Positions 1 to 7,693 of a stretch of DNA of 64,000 nt are shown here, one piece after another. The translations under genes were made by a program, and so were the position numbers. The stretch covers positions 1 through 64,000 of the forward strand of contig JAJYLQ010000004.1 in assembly GCA_021787595.1 (NCBI GenBank), written 5' to 3'. A model generated the notes under the pieces. That model was given only the letters and a program-made list of their open reading frames with translations, ran no database searches and was not told where the DNA came from. This DNA is from Chloroflexota bacterium (GTDB lineage Bacteria > Chloroflexota > Anaerolineae > Anaerolineales > Villigracilaceae). Within the stretch, counting starts at the first letter, position 1. Every line of letters starts with the position of its first letter.

Positions 1-127
1 CACCCTTTCCCTCTCCCAAAGGGAGAGGAGACTCCCTTCCCCATTCGGGGGAAGGGTTGGGGATGAGGGCGAAAACGGTAGAAAGGCCATGAGCAGAACC
101 CTCAACACTCTAACCTTGCGCTGTAAT
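1..127. repeat. Long dispersed repeat, copy 1
   Basis: A near-identical stretch occurs at 35510-35636 in the same orientation, with the same offset throughout and only scattered mismatches. It opens with a CCCTCTCCC/GGGAGAGG hairpin, then a second one (CTTCCCC...GGGGAAGGG), and ends in a non-palindromic tail reading ATGAGCAGAACCCTCAA. It may extend to the left of the window. It lies directly downstream of the molybdenum hydroxylase gene, so its hairpins could act as terminators. It belongs to the same CCCCTCTCCC family as the shorter copies listed elsewhere, but the tail is shared only by these two copies. Confidence 0.85.
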
Positions 128-153
128 GCTAATTCCTAAATTCTTTTCCTGTG

Positions 154-2940
154 CTACTTGGGCGAATGTTTCAATCCCCACAGGATTTGTTCCTGATCCA
201 CGGGCAGACTGTCCACGCGCACGCCGACCGCGTTATAGATCGCATTCGTGATGGCGGGCGTCGTCGGGATGCTGACGATTTCGCCCACGCCTTTGGCCCC
301 GTACGGCCCATCTTTCGTCGGATGCTCGACCATGATTGGAATGATGTTCGGCGTAAGCTCAATGCCCGGAATGCGATAACGCGCCAGGCGATCCGTAACG
401 ACGCGTCCATCTTCAACGATAAAGTTTTCTGTGAGCGCGTTGCCGAGCCCCATCATCACACCGCCTTCGACTTGTCCCTCGAGTCCAAGCGGATTGACGA
501 TGCGGCCCACATCGTTGGCGGCAATCACATTCAGGACGCGCACTTCACCCGTGTTTGTGTTGACTTCCACTTCCGCGGCTTGCGCGGCGTACGAGAAAGC
601 CACGTGCATGTCTCCGCCCTCGCCGAGTGGTTTTGTTTCGGGCGCCCAATATTCGTAAAGCGCGCGCGGTTCCTGCCCGCTCTTCTTCATCTCGACCGCG
701 ACATCGCCCATGGAAACGGTGTGACCGTCCACATGCGCCAGCCCTTCGATGTAGCAAATCTTTTCGGGAGGCTGGTCATATTTTTCCGCGAGAGTCGAAG
801 TCATCGCGGCGCGCAGAGTCCGCGCGGCCATGCGCGCCGCGTTGCCAGTGACATAGGTTTGGCGTGATGCAGTTGTCGGCCCGCCATCGGGAGTCAGGTC
901 GGTGTCCATCACAAGCACGCGGACTTTTTCCGGCGGCATGGATAATTCTTCTGCAACGATCATCCGCAAAACGGTGACGAGGCCCTGGCCGAGTTCCGCG
1001 GCGGAGGTGCGGACTTCGACGCAGCCATCTTTATATAGCTCAACTTCCGCGCCGGATTTATCGGGGGCGCCTCCGCCGAGACCCGTGTTTTTGTAGCCCG
1101 CCGCGAAGCCCCAGGCGCGTATCAAGTGCGGAGTTTCGGGTGTCGCGTGCGGCTGGAACAAGTCGGCGCGCGATAGACCTGACGCCTGACACATGGCATT
1201 TGAAACTTTATCAATGCACTCGGTCAGCCCAACGCTGTCGCGCAAGACTTGACCGGTGTTGGTCACACTTCCAACATGCAGCGCATTCATGCGCCGCAAC
1301 TCAACCGAATCCATGCCAAGTTTTTCAGCGAGCATGTCCATCATGCTTTCGACAGCAAACGCGGACTGCGTCACGCCAAAACCGCGGAACGCGCCTGCAG
1401 GCGGATTGTTGGTGTACATGGCGTAACAATCCGCGCGCACGTGCGGGACTTCATACGGGCCAGCCGAATGAGTTGTGGCGCGCGTCATCACTTTATCGCC
1501 GAGCGAAGCATACGCGCCGGTATCACCATAAAGTTCCGTTTCGACCGCGGTCAGACAGCCATTTTTCTTCGCGCCAACCTTGACCTTGATCTGCGTCGCG
1601 TGCCGCTTCGGATGAACGAGCAGACTTTCGTGGCGGTCAAAGAGCAGCTTGACCGGGCGGCCGGTGGCATTTGCCAACAGCGCAGCGTGGATTTGCCCGG
1701 CGATATCTTCCTTGCCGCCGAAGCCGCCGCCCATCAATTGGCCGACGATGCGAATGCGCTCTTCCGGCCAGCCGAGAATGCGCGCGACCTGTTCGCGGTC
1801 CTGATATGGAATCTGCGAGCCAACGTAAATCTCCATGCGGCCATTGGGAAGCGGTACCGCGATGCTGCATTCCGGTTCCAAAAATGCGTGATCGGTTGTG
1901 GCTGTGTGGAAGGTATGTTCCATGACCACGTCAGCTTCGGCAAATCCCTGTTCCATATTTCCTTTGCGGACTTTGATGTGCTTTAGCAAATTGCCGGACT
2001 GATGCAGACTTGGGCTTTCGGGCTGCTGCGCCTGAACCGGATCGCTGATGACCGGTTGTGATTCGAATTCCGCTTCGATCAACCGGACGGCTTGTTCCGC
2101 AACCTCTTGAGTCTCCGCGGCGACGATGGCAACCGCGTCGCCCACATAGCGGACGCGTTCATTGATGCCAACCATCGCAGGCCAATCATAAACAACCAAA
2201 CCATGATTATGTTCGCCGGGGATATCTTCTGCGGTTAGCACAGCAGCCACGCCCGGCAGCGCGCGCGCTTTGCTGGTATCCAAACGGCGGAGAAAACCAT
2301 GCGGAATGCCTGCTCGCTTCACTGCGGCGTACAACATTCCATCGAACTTGAGATCGTCGGAGAACTTTGCCTGGCCGGTTACTTTCTCGACCGCGTCGGG
2401 CCGCGTCACAATCTGTCCGATGACTTGATACTTTTCTGACGAGAGTTGAATCTTCGGCGGCTCGATGGGTTCGCCGGTCTTCATTGACTTGGCCGCGGCG
2501 AGGATCGAATTTTCGATCGTTGGATAACCCGCGCAGCGGCATAACGTATCTTTCAACGCGTAACGAATCTCTTCCCGACCTGGATCCGGGTTCCGTTTAA
2601 GCAGCGCGTACGCGGTCATCAACTGCCCCGGAATGCAGAATCCGCATTGCACCGCGCCGTGCTGGATAAACGCTTCTTGCAAAGCGTGAAGTCTTCCATT
2701 CTGTGCGAGTCCTTCGATGGTGACAATTTCTTTTCCGTCTGCGCGCGCTGCGGGATAAACACATGAAAGAACTGGCTCGCCATCCACGAGGACGGTACAA
2801 CTTCCACATTCGGCTTCTTCGCAGCCGATTTTTGTCCCGGTCAGATTCAGGCGTTCACGCAATAATCCGGCCAACATCTCTCCGGGTTTGGATGGCAATG
2901 TGCATTTCTTTCCATTAACAGTGAGGGTGATTTCGTTCAT
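154..2940 (-). CDS. Molybdenum hydroxylase, fused 2Fe-2S and molybdopterin subunits (xanthine dehydrogenase/aldehyde oxidoreductase family)
   Basis: A 928-residue protein expected to hydroxylate a purine, aldehyde or N-heterocycle using a Mo-pterin centre. Residues 1-80 form a plant-type ferredoxin domain with Cys40, 45, 48 and 60. Residues 85-160 carry the second 2Fe-2S domain with Cys99, 102, 134 and 136. The rest is the molybdopterin-binding part, with the GGGFGGKED loop, the GAFRGFG stretch and, near the C-terminus, GAKGVGE, whose Glu887 fits the catalytic base. In many relatives these are separate subunits, while the fused order resembles Mop-type aldehyde oxidoreductases. The ATG at 2940 is chosen because GAGGT lies a good distance upstream. 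An in-frame ATG at 2976 would overlap the FAD-subunit gene. That gene ends 17 bases upstream and is surely in the same operon. The substrate cannot be told from sequence. Confidence 0.93.
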   Translation of the reverse strand: MNEITLTVNGKKCTLPSKPGEMLAGLLRERLNLTGTKIGCEEAECGSCTVLVDGEPVLSCVYPAARADGKEIVTIEGLAQNGRLHALQEAFIQHGAVQCGFCIPGQLMTAYALLKRNPDPGREEIRYALKDTLCRCAGYPTIENSILAAAKSMKTGEPIEPPKIQLSSEKYQVIGQIVTRPDAVEKVTGQAKFSDDLKFDGMLYAAVKRAGIPHGFLRRLDTSKARALPGVAAVLTAEDIPGEHNHGLVVYDWPAMVGINERVRYVGDAVAIVAAETQEVAEQAVRLIEAEFESQPVISDPVQAQQPESPSLHQSGNLLKHIKVRKGNMEQGFAEADVVMEHTFHTATTDHAFLEPECSIAVPLPNGRMEIYVGSQIPYQDREQVARILGWPEERIRIVGQLMGGGFGGKEDIAGQIHAALLANATGRPVKLLFDRHESLLVHPKRHATQIKVKVGAKKNGCLTAVETELYGDTGAYASLGDKVMTRATTHSAGPYEVPHVRADCYAMYTNNPPAGAFRGFGVTQSAFAVESMMDMLAEKLGMDSVELRRMNALHVGSVTNTGQVLRDSVGLTECIDKVSNAMCQASGLSRADLFQPHATPETPHLIRAWGFAAGYKNTGLGGGAPDKSGAEVELYKDGCVEVRTSAAELGQGLVTVLRMIVAEELSMPPEKVRVLVMDTDLTPDGGPTTASRQTYVTGNAARMAARTLRAAMTSTLAEKYDQPPEKICYIEGLAHVDGHTVSMGDVAVEMKKSGQEPRALYEYWAPETKPLGEGGDMHVAFSYAAQAAEVEVNTNTGEVRVLNVIAANDVGRIVNPLGLEGQVEGGVMMGLGNALTENFIVEDGRVVTDRLARYRIPGIELTPNIIPIMVEHPTKDGPYGAKGVGEIVSIPTTPAITNAIYNAVGVRVDSLPVDQEQILWGLKHSPK

Positions 2941-2957
2941 GGCTTGTACCTCGTGTT

Positions 2958-3830
2958 CTAAAGCGCTCTGTTCCATGCGACTTGCAAAGTGTCTTTGAAT
3001 AAAATGCTAACCAAATGCCGGCGATAATCGGCGCTGGCGCGTCGCGGGCTGGTGCGGAATTGCGCGTCCTGCAGAAGAAGCTCGAGGGTGCGCGCCGCCG
3101 TTTTTTCGTCGAAGGACCGACCGCGTAAAATTGATTCGGCGGATGAAGCGCGCCACGGCTTCGGTCCCGCCGGTCCGACTGCGATGCGGACATCCGCAAT
3201 TTGATCTTGATCGCGTGCCAGCCAAATCGCCATGTTGATGATGGGCAGTGCCACACCCTGCGGACGCATGATCCGCTCGAAGGCCGAAGCTTGACTTTTC
3301 CTTTTCAATGGAAGATAAAAGCCGATTAGAAGTTCGTCTTTTGCAAGTGTGTTTTTTCCCGGCCCGAGAAATATTTCCTTTAGTGGAACACGCCGGGCGC
3401 CCCCGGACGAACTTGCAATTTCGGCTTGCGCGTTCAAGGCCATCAACGCAATCGTGCCGTCTGCAGCGGGCAGGGCATGGGCTACATTCCCGCCCAGCGT
3501 TGCGGTATTACGGACTTGCGGTCCGCCAATCAAGTTACACGCTTCGATCAACGCTTGCGCGTGTTCGGCAACCAGACTCGATGCGACGATGTTCGAATGC
3601 GGCACGCTGGCTCCGATGAATAATTCATCGCCGCGAATCTCGATGGGGAGCATCTCTCGAACGGAGTTGACATCCACCAGCGTGTGAACCGGCGGATGCC
3701 GCCCCTGATCCAAATCCAAAAGCAGATCCGTTCCGCCCGCGATCAGCAGGGCAGATTCCGGCGAATGCGCGAGCGCATCAAGTGCTTCCGTTACAGTTTT
3801 CGGTTGGAGGTATTGCTGCCAGAGAGTCAT
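2958..3830 (-). CDS. FAD-binding subunit of molybdenum hydroxylase
   Basis: A 290-residue FAD subunit of the CoxM/XdhB type (PCMH-like FAD fold). AGGTDLLLDL near residue 40 is the first FAD loop, and GGPQVRNTATLGGNVAHALP near residue 110 is the second, both diagnostic of the family. The C-terminal CO-dehydrogenase flavoprotein domain follows. It would pass electrons from the 2Fe-2S clusters of the adjacent fused subunit to an acceptor. The start is placed at ATG 3830 (MTLWQQYLQPK), which matches the usual family N-terminus. The frame stays open far upstream to 4202, but that extension is basic, low in conservation signs and overlaps the next gene's leader. No medium-sized maturation gene (coxD- or xdhC-like) is visible nearby. 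Confidence 0.92.
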   Translation of the reverse strand: MTLWQQYLQPKTVTEALDALAHSPESALLIAGGTDLLLDLDQGRHPPVHTLVDVNSVREMLPIEIRGDELFIGASVPHSNIVASSLVAEHAQALIEACNLIGGPQVRNTATLGGNVAHALPAADGTIALMALNAQAEIASSSGGARRVPLKEIFLGPGKNTLAKDELLIGFYLPLKRKSQASAFERIMRPQGVALPIINMAIWLARDQDQIADVRIAVGPAGPKPWRASSAESILRGRSFDEKTAARTLELLLQDAQFRTSPRRASADYRRHLVSILFKDTLQVAWNRAL

Positions 3831-4190
3831 ATCGGTACCGGTGATTTGATTTAGTCCTTGTTGGGAGTGGCACTTTTCGACAGGTCGCTTCTCAACCTGA
3901 CGCCGCGGCGCGTTCCGCGCCACGACCACCGATCCGATTGGGCCAGCCGTGTAAGGCCGGCCTTTATTTTTTTGTATTGTACCTCCGAGCATCGAAAGCG
4001 GGGAGTGACAAAGATAAGGTTTCCTTTGCGGAGAATGCTTGACAATTTTGTAATTCGAGATGGGGGCGGTTTCATTTACAATTCGCCCGTGTCGAACTTC
4101 ACTGCACAGACCGCGCATTCGCTTGGTGAATTCACCTTTTTCAAAGGTTGTAGATTTTAGAATGCCTTGTAATCTCTTTAGAAGGTTGGA
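3831..4190. other. Divergent intergenic region
   Basis: About 360 bases between the molybdenum hydroxylase operon (leftward) and the sulfotransferase-to-kinase operon (rightward), so both promoters should be here. A TTGACA hexamer at 4039-4044 has no convincing -10 partner at normal spacing, while TACAAT sits at 4077-4082, too far away. A GC-rich block at 3898-3965 ends in a GGCCGGCC palindrome followed by a T run. No RNA gene or protein gene is recognised. Confidence 0.6.
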
Positions 4191-5141
4191 ATGATGAACC
4201 ATAAGATTTCCGATCCCTTAACCGATCTATCGAACTCTAAATTTAAAGTGCCCAAGCGTATAATCGTTTTGGGAATCATGCGGAGCGGAACTTCATTAGT
4301 CGCCGATTTGGTTCGTTTGTGGGGAGCTTATGTCGGACCGCAGGACAAAATCTGGAAGTCCGACATCAACGATCCGCGCGGCTATGGCTACATGGAATAT
4401 ATCCCTTTGCAGCGCCTCAACGATGAATTATTGGACGGCAATGACAGGCTCCCGCCTCATCTCGGCGAACTGGAGAAAAAAGCCTCAGAGCCAGAATATC
4501 AGGAAAAGGCAATAAGTCTAATTCAAAATATGGATCAGGAGACGGTCGAATCGGGGCAAGCGGCCTGGATTTGGAAGGATGCGCGTTTGCCCTTGACTTT
4601 GCCTTTCTGGGAGCTTCTTTGGGGCGACGTGATTTACGTGATCACTGTTCGGCATCCGGCAGAAGTAATACTATCGTTAGCCAAAGTCGCGGAAATTGAC
4701 GAAGACGGCTTACCTTATTCCGCGGGGCTTGCTTACTGGCAGTATTGCATGTTCAATGTGTTGGCGTACACGCAGAATAATCCGCGCAAAATCTTTGTCA
4801 ACTACGACCAGTTGATCAACCATCCAGAGCAGGAGACCGCCCGGCTTTGCAGCTTTCTGGATTTTCATTGTGGGAGTCCGGACAAAGACGCGCGGCAAAA
4901 AATAGAGGTGATGCAGGCTCGAATATCCGGAAATGAACGGCATCATCAATATAAAAAATCCATCGCTGAGATGTCTCAGGCCACAAAAGAACAACGCGCA
5001 CTTTACAATTTCCTGCGAGTGAAGACCCTTTATCCCGACGAGTCTTATAATCGGGATGATTTTGCGCTTTACCCCGGATGGCGGGAGTATCTCGAAAGTG
5101 TGGACGCTCTAATGGCCTTGCAAGGCATACGGGATATGTGA
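4191..5141 (+). CDS. Sulfotransferase family protein
   Basis: A 316-residue PAPS-dependent sulfotransferase-like protein. The N-terminal GIMRSGTSLVADLVRLWGA segment (about residues 29-47) is the 5'-phosphosulfate-binding loop. The later ITVRHPAEVILSLAKV stretch matches the 3'-phosphate-binding R...S region. The centre is rich in aromatic and charged residues that would form the acceptor site. It is the first gene of an operon that runs without a real gap into an acyltransferase, a methyltransferase, two diterpenoid enzymes and a two-component system, so a role in decorating a small molecule or lipid is plausible but inferred. ATG codons at 4191 and 4194 are both possible, with AGAAGG just upstream. 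The acceptor cannot be predicted. Confidence 0.85.
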   Translation: MMNHKISDPLTDLSNSKFKVPKRIIVLGIMRSGTSLVADLVRLWGAYVGPQDKIWKSDINDPRGYGYMEYIPLQRLNDELLDGNDRLPPHLGELEKKASEPEYQEKAISLIQNMDQETVESGQAAWIWKDARLPLTLPFWELLWGDVIYVITVRHPAEVILSLAKVAEIDEDGLPYSAGLAYWQYCMFNVLAYTQNNPRKIFVNYDQLINHPEQETARLCSFLDFHCGSPDKDARQKIEVMQARISGNERHHQYKKSIAEMSQATKEQRALYNFLRVKTLYPDESYNRDDFALYPGWREYLESVDALMALQGIRDM

Positions 5142-5155
5142 AGGTCCATTTCACC

Positions 5156-6187
5156 ATGACGGATTTCAGTATAAAGGTGGCGAACACTATTCATGACATT
5201 GATGCCGCAATGTGGGACCGTCTCAGCGCGGGTCGCCCTTTTCAAAGCCACCGCTGGTATGCCTTTGGCGAGCGTGTCATGTCTGATTGCCCGCCGACCT
5301 ACCTGTTGGTTTGGGAAGGCACTGAATTGATCGCGCGTGCCTGCCTGTGGCTGGTTCGGAACGAGCCGTTGCCTCGCAGGGCGCTCTCCCCGCTGAGGAA
5401 ATTGGCACCTGGTTTGTTAAAGCGTTGGCCGCTTCTGATCTGCCGTTCGCCGATGTCAAATCTTTCGGGGATCATCCTGCCTGAAGACTCGCGGCGGGCG
5501 CCTGTTCTGTCCGCGTTGGTTGATGAAGCGATTAAGAATGCCAAACATCAATCCGCTTCTTTTGTCTTGTTTGACTATTTGTGTGAAAACGAAATGCACG
5601 ATTGGCCGTCGAACGTCAGTGTTCTTTCCGTTTTTGGTCCGGGAACGGTCATGGAGAATCGCTGGAACAGCCTGGATGATTATCTCAGATTGGGAAACAA
5701 AAAGGACCGACAGCACTACAAACGCAGTCTGCGCGAGGCGGAAAAGCTGGGCATTCGCGTGATGTCCCATCGGACCGTGCCGGATGTTGATTCAGCGATG
5801 GTGTTGATCCGCAACGTGGAACATCGTCACGACAACGTTCATAACCCCTGGACGCGTTCCCTCCTCGAAAATCTTGCTTCGATCGGCGGTACATGGCTGG
5901 AGGCAAGGATCGGTGAGCGGATTGTCGGCGGCGGTGTGCTGCTCGAGGATAACTGTGCTCAAATGACGACTGCCATCGGTCTGGCTGAAGAAATTCCTTA
6001 TGTATATTTTCTGCTGGTTTATGCCAGCCTGGAAATTGCATTCAAGAAGCGCGTTCGATTATTACGCTGGGGAAGCGGCGCGTACGATGTGAAGCGACAG
6101 CTTGGCTTTACGTTGGAACATAACAATCACACGGCGGTCGTCGGCGCAAATTTTTGGACTCGTCAGATCAGCCGCGCGTTTTCATAG
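5156..6187 (+). CDS. FemAB/GNAT-like N-acyltransferase
   Basis: A 343-residue protein resembling FemAB-like and GNAT-fold acyltransferases (the peptidogalycan-synthesis type). The central segment KKDRQHYKRSLREAEKLGI around residue 180 and the C-terminal run with CAQMTTAIGLAEEIPYVYF and LLRWGSGAYDVKRQLGF are typical of the second acetyltransferase-like half, in which the chain ends with a buried R/K-x-LGF motif. Such enzymes move an acyl or aminoacyl group to an amine. The start is set at ATG 5156, 14 bases after the sulfotransferase stop. The frame is open further upstream inside that gene, which is unlikely to be used. Function in this operon may be tailoring of the diterpenoid or of a lipid carrier, which is inference. 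Confidence 0.75.
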   Translation: MTDFSIKVANTIHDIDAAMWDRLSAGRPFQSHRWYAFGERVMSDCPPTYLLVWEGTELIARACLWLVRNEPLPRRALSPLRKLAPGLLKRWPLLICRSPMSNLSGIILPEDSRRAPVLSALVDEAIKNAKHQSASFVLFDYLCENEMHDWPSNVSVLSVFGPGTVMENRWNSLDDYLRLGNKKDRQHYKRSLREAEKLGIRVMSHRTVPDVDSAMVLIRNVEHRHDNVHNPWTRSLLENLASIGGTWLEARIGERIVGGGVLLEDNCAQMTTAIGLAEEIPYVYFLLVYASLEIAFKKRVRLLRWGSGAYDVKRQLGFTLEHNNHTAVVGANFWTRQISRAFS

Positions 6188-6194
6188 GGATAAA

Positions 6195-6782
6195 ATGTTG
6201 ACCGGAATTTATCAATCCATCGTTTTTCTGCTTGTCATCCTCCTTTTCTACATGATGGATTTTTTTCTCATCCACCGATATGACAAACAGAGACGCGCCA
6301 GCGGCTCGGGGCGCAGCTGGGACTTTACTCTGCTCATGCTGGTTTTTGCCGCGCTGCTGGTTTTACAGCCTATCGTCATCCCGCAAATTGGTTGGCGCAC
6401 TGACTCTATGTGGGGATTGGTGATTCAAGTCGTCGGCGTTTTGTCGCTGGTTGGCGCAATGCTTCTTCACTTTTGGGCGCGCCTGCATCTGCAACAGTTT
6501 TACGCGGAGCGCGTGGAAGTCCAGCCGGAACACCGCGTAATTGACACCGGCCCTTACGCAGCGATTCGTCATCCGGTGATCACCTCGTTCTTTGGCATGG
6601 CGATTGGACTCTTCCTGGTCAATCCGGCGCTGACGACGCTGGTAATGCTGATTTACACCTTTTGGGACTTTTCCCGCGCTGCCCGCCAGGAAGAGGAATT
6701 GTTGAGTAAAACATTGCCAGATTACGCCGTTTACATGGCGCGGACCTCGCGCTTCGTACCACGCCTATGGAGGAAATCTTGA
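6195..6782 (+). CDS. ICMT/PEMT-type membrane methyltransferase
   Basis: A 195-residue integral membrane protein with about five hydrophobic segments. The C-terminal half carries the SAM-binding signature of isoprenylcysteine carboxyl methyltransferases and phospholipid methyltransferases: GPYAAIRHPVITSFFGMAIG near residue 118, then a second conserved stretch with RAARQEEELL and PDYAVYMART. These enzymes methylate prenylated or lipid substrates inside the membrane. Its stop overlaps the start of the diterpenyl transferase gene, so methylation of the diterpenoid product is a natural hypothesis. The start is ATG 6195, 7 bases after the previous stop. A longer frame inside the upstream gene has no ribosome site. 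Confidence 0.88.
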   Translation: MLTGIYQSIVFLLVILLFYMMDFFLIHRYDKQRRASGSGRSWDFTLLMLVFAALLVLQPIVIPQIGWRTDSMWGLVIQVVGVLSLVGAMLLHFWARLHLQQFYAERVEVQPEHRVIDTGPYAAIRHPVITSFFGMAIGLFLVNPALTTLVMLIYTFWDFSRAARQEEELLSKTLPDYAVYMARTSRFVPRLWRKS

Positions 6783-7678
6783 TTTCTCTGGAGGAGTTCC
6801 TGCGACTTCCCACCGAAGAAGTCGCAAAATTAGTGAGAGCCTCCGGCTCCAGAGTTGTGGTCTTCCCAATCAACGGCACGCGGCGCTGGTTCGCGTTGGA
6901 ATATGGGAGCGAATCCTTCGATGACCCGATCAAAGCTTACACAGATATTGCTAGTCAATATCATATCGCGCTATATCGCTTGTTTTTTGACTACGGCATT
7001 GATACTTTGATTACGCCTGCCTTTGGCCCCGATTTGTTACTGCGCGGCGATGAATATGTGCGGCGCATCGGCGCGGGCGGATTGGCTCGACTGGCAGAAC
7101 ATTCTGCTTTCTTGGATTTCTACGATGAATATGATGTGCGTGTCCATTTTTATGGTGACCATCGCCGCTTCCTGCACGGAACCGAATTTAGTTATTTGTC
7201 TGATATGTTTGACGCCGCATCTGAAAGGACCAGTAATCATAAGCGTTTCCGGTTGTTCTTTGGAATCTTTGGAAACGACGCTACCAATGCTGTGGCGGAA
7301 TATTCTGTACAATATTTTCAGCAACACAACCGTATTCCTGAAAAACGCGAACTAATTAAAATGTATTATGGCGAATATATTGATTCAGTCAGTCTTTTCA
7401 TAGGATTTGATCGTTTCAGTGTATTTGACATGCCTTTGATTGCTACCGGCGAGGAGGATCTGTATTTCACAATTAGTCCCTCTCTTTACATGAGTGCCAG
7501 CCAGCTTCGTCGTATTCTCTATGACCACCTTTACACGCGCCGCGCGCCTGACCCTGAATACAGTAATATGTCGCGCGAAGGATTGCAAGAGTTACGCAAC
7601 TTTTACATTCAAAGCCGTGAGTATACTTTGGGTACTGGCGAGCTTCTTCATGGAATCTGGACTCCATCTCTCAAATAG
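6779..7678 (+). CDS. Tuberculosinyl transferase/diterpene alcohol synthase-like enzyme (Rv3378c family)
   Basis: About 299 residues of the cis-prenyltransferase-like Rv3378c family. M. tuberculosis Rv3378c takes tuberculosinyl diphosphate to tuberculosinol or 1-tuberculosinyladenosine, and a Herpetosiphon relative makes kolavelool. Family blocks seen are FPINGTRRWF near the N-terminus, VHFYGDHRRFL, FGIFGNDATNAVAEYS, YYGEYIDSVSLFIGFDRFS and LRRILYDHLYTRRAPDPEYS. As I recall Rv3378c, its first block reads FPFDGTRRWF, so the Asp that is catalytic in this fold is Asn here (AAC at 6872-6874). No DDxxD or NSE/DTE motif is present, as expected. Start: GGAGG at 6769-6773 stands 5 bases before TTG 6779, which forms a TTGA overlap with the methyltransferase stop. 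The in-frame ATG 6767 has no ribosome site. The cyclase gene follows after 15 bases. Product unknown. Confidence 0.9.
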   Translation: MISLEEFLRLPTEEVAKLVRASGSRVVVFPINGTRRWFALEYGSESFDDPIKAYTDIASQYHIALYRLFFDYGIDTLITPAFGPDLLLRGDEYVRRIGAGGLARLAEHSAFLDFYDEYDVRVHFYGDHRRFLHGTEFSYLSDMFDAASERTSNHKRFRLFFGIFGNDATNAVAEYSVQYFQQHNRIPEKRELIKMYYGEYIDSVSLFIGFDRFSVFDMPLIATGEEDLYFTISPSLYMSASQLRRILYDHLYTRRAPDPEYSNMSREGLQELRNFYIQSREYTLGTGELLHGIWTPSLK

Positions 7679-7693
7679 AAACGGGCCTCGAAA

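Noticed and set aside
151-867. Open frame of 238 codons on the plus strand
   Set aside because: It lies antisense to the molybdenum hydroxylase gene, mirrors its codon structure and has no family motif.
4039-4082. Possible sigma-70 promoter for the sulfotransferase operon
   Set aside because: TTGACA and TACAAT are 32 bases apart, far from the usual 16-18.
6767-6778. ATG 6767 as the start of the Rv3378c-like gene
   Set aside because: It has no ribosome site, whereas TTG 6779 has GGAGG at good spacing and overlaps the previous stop as TTGA. It stays possible.
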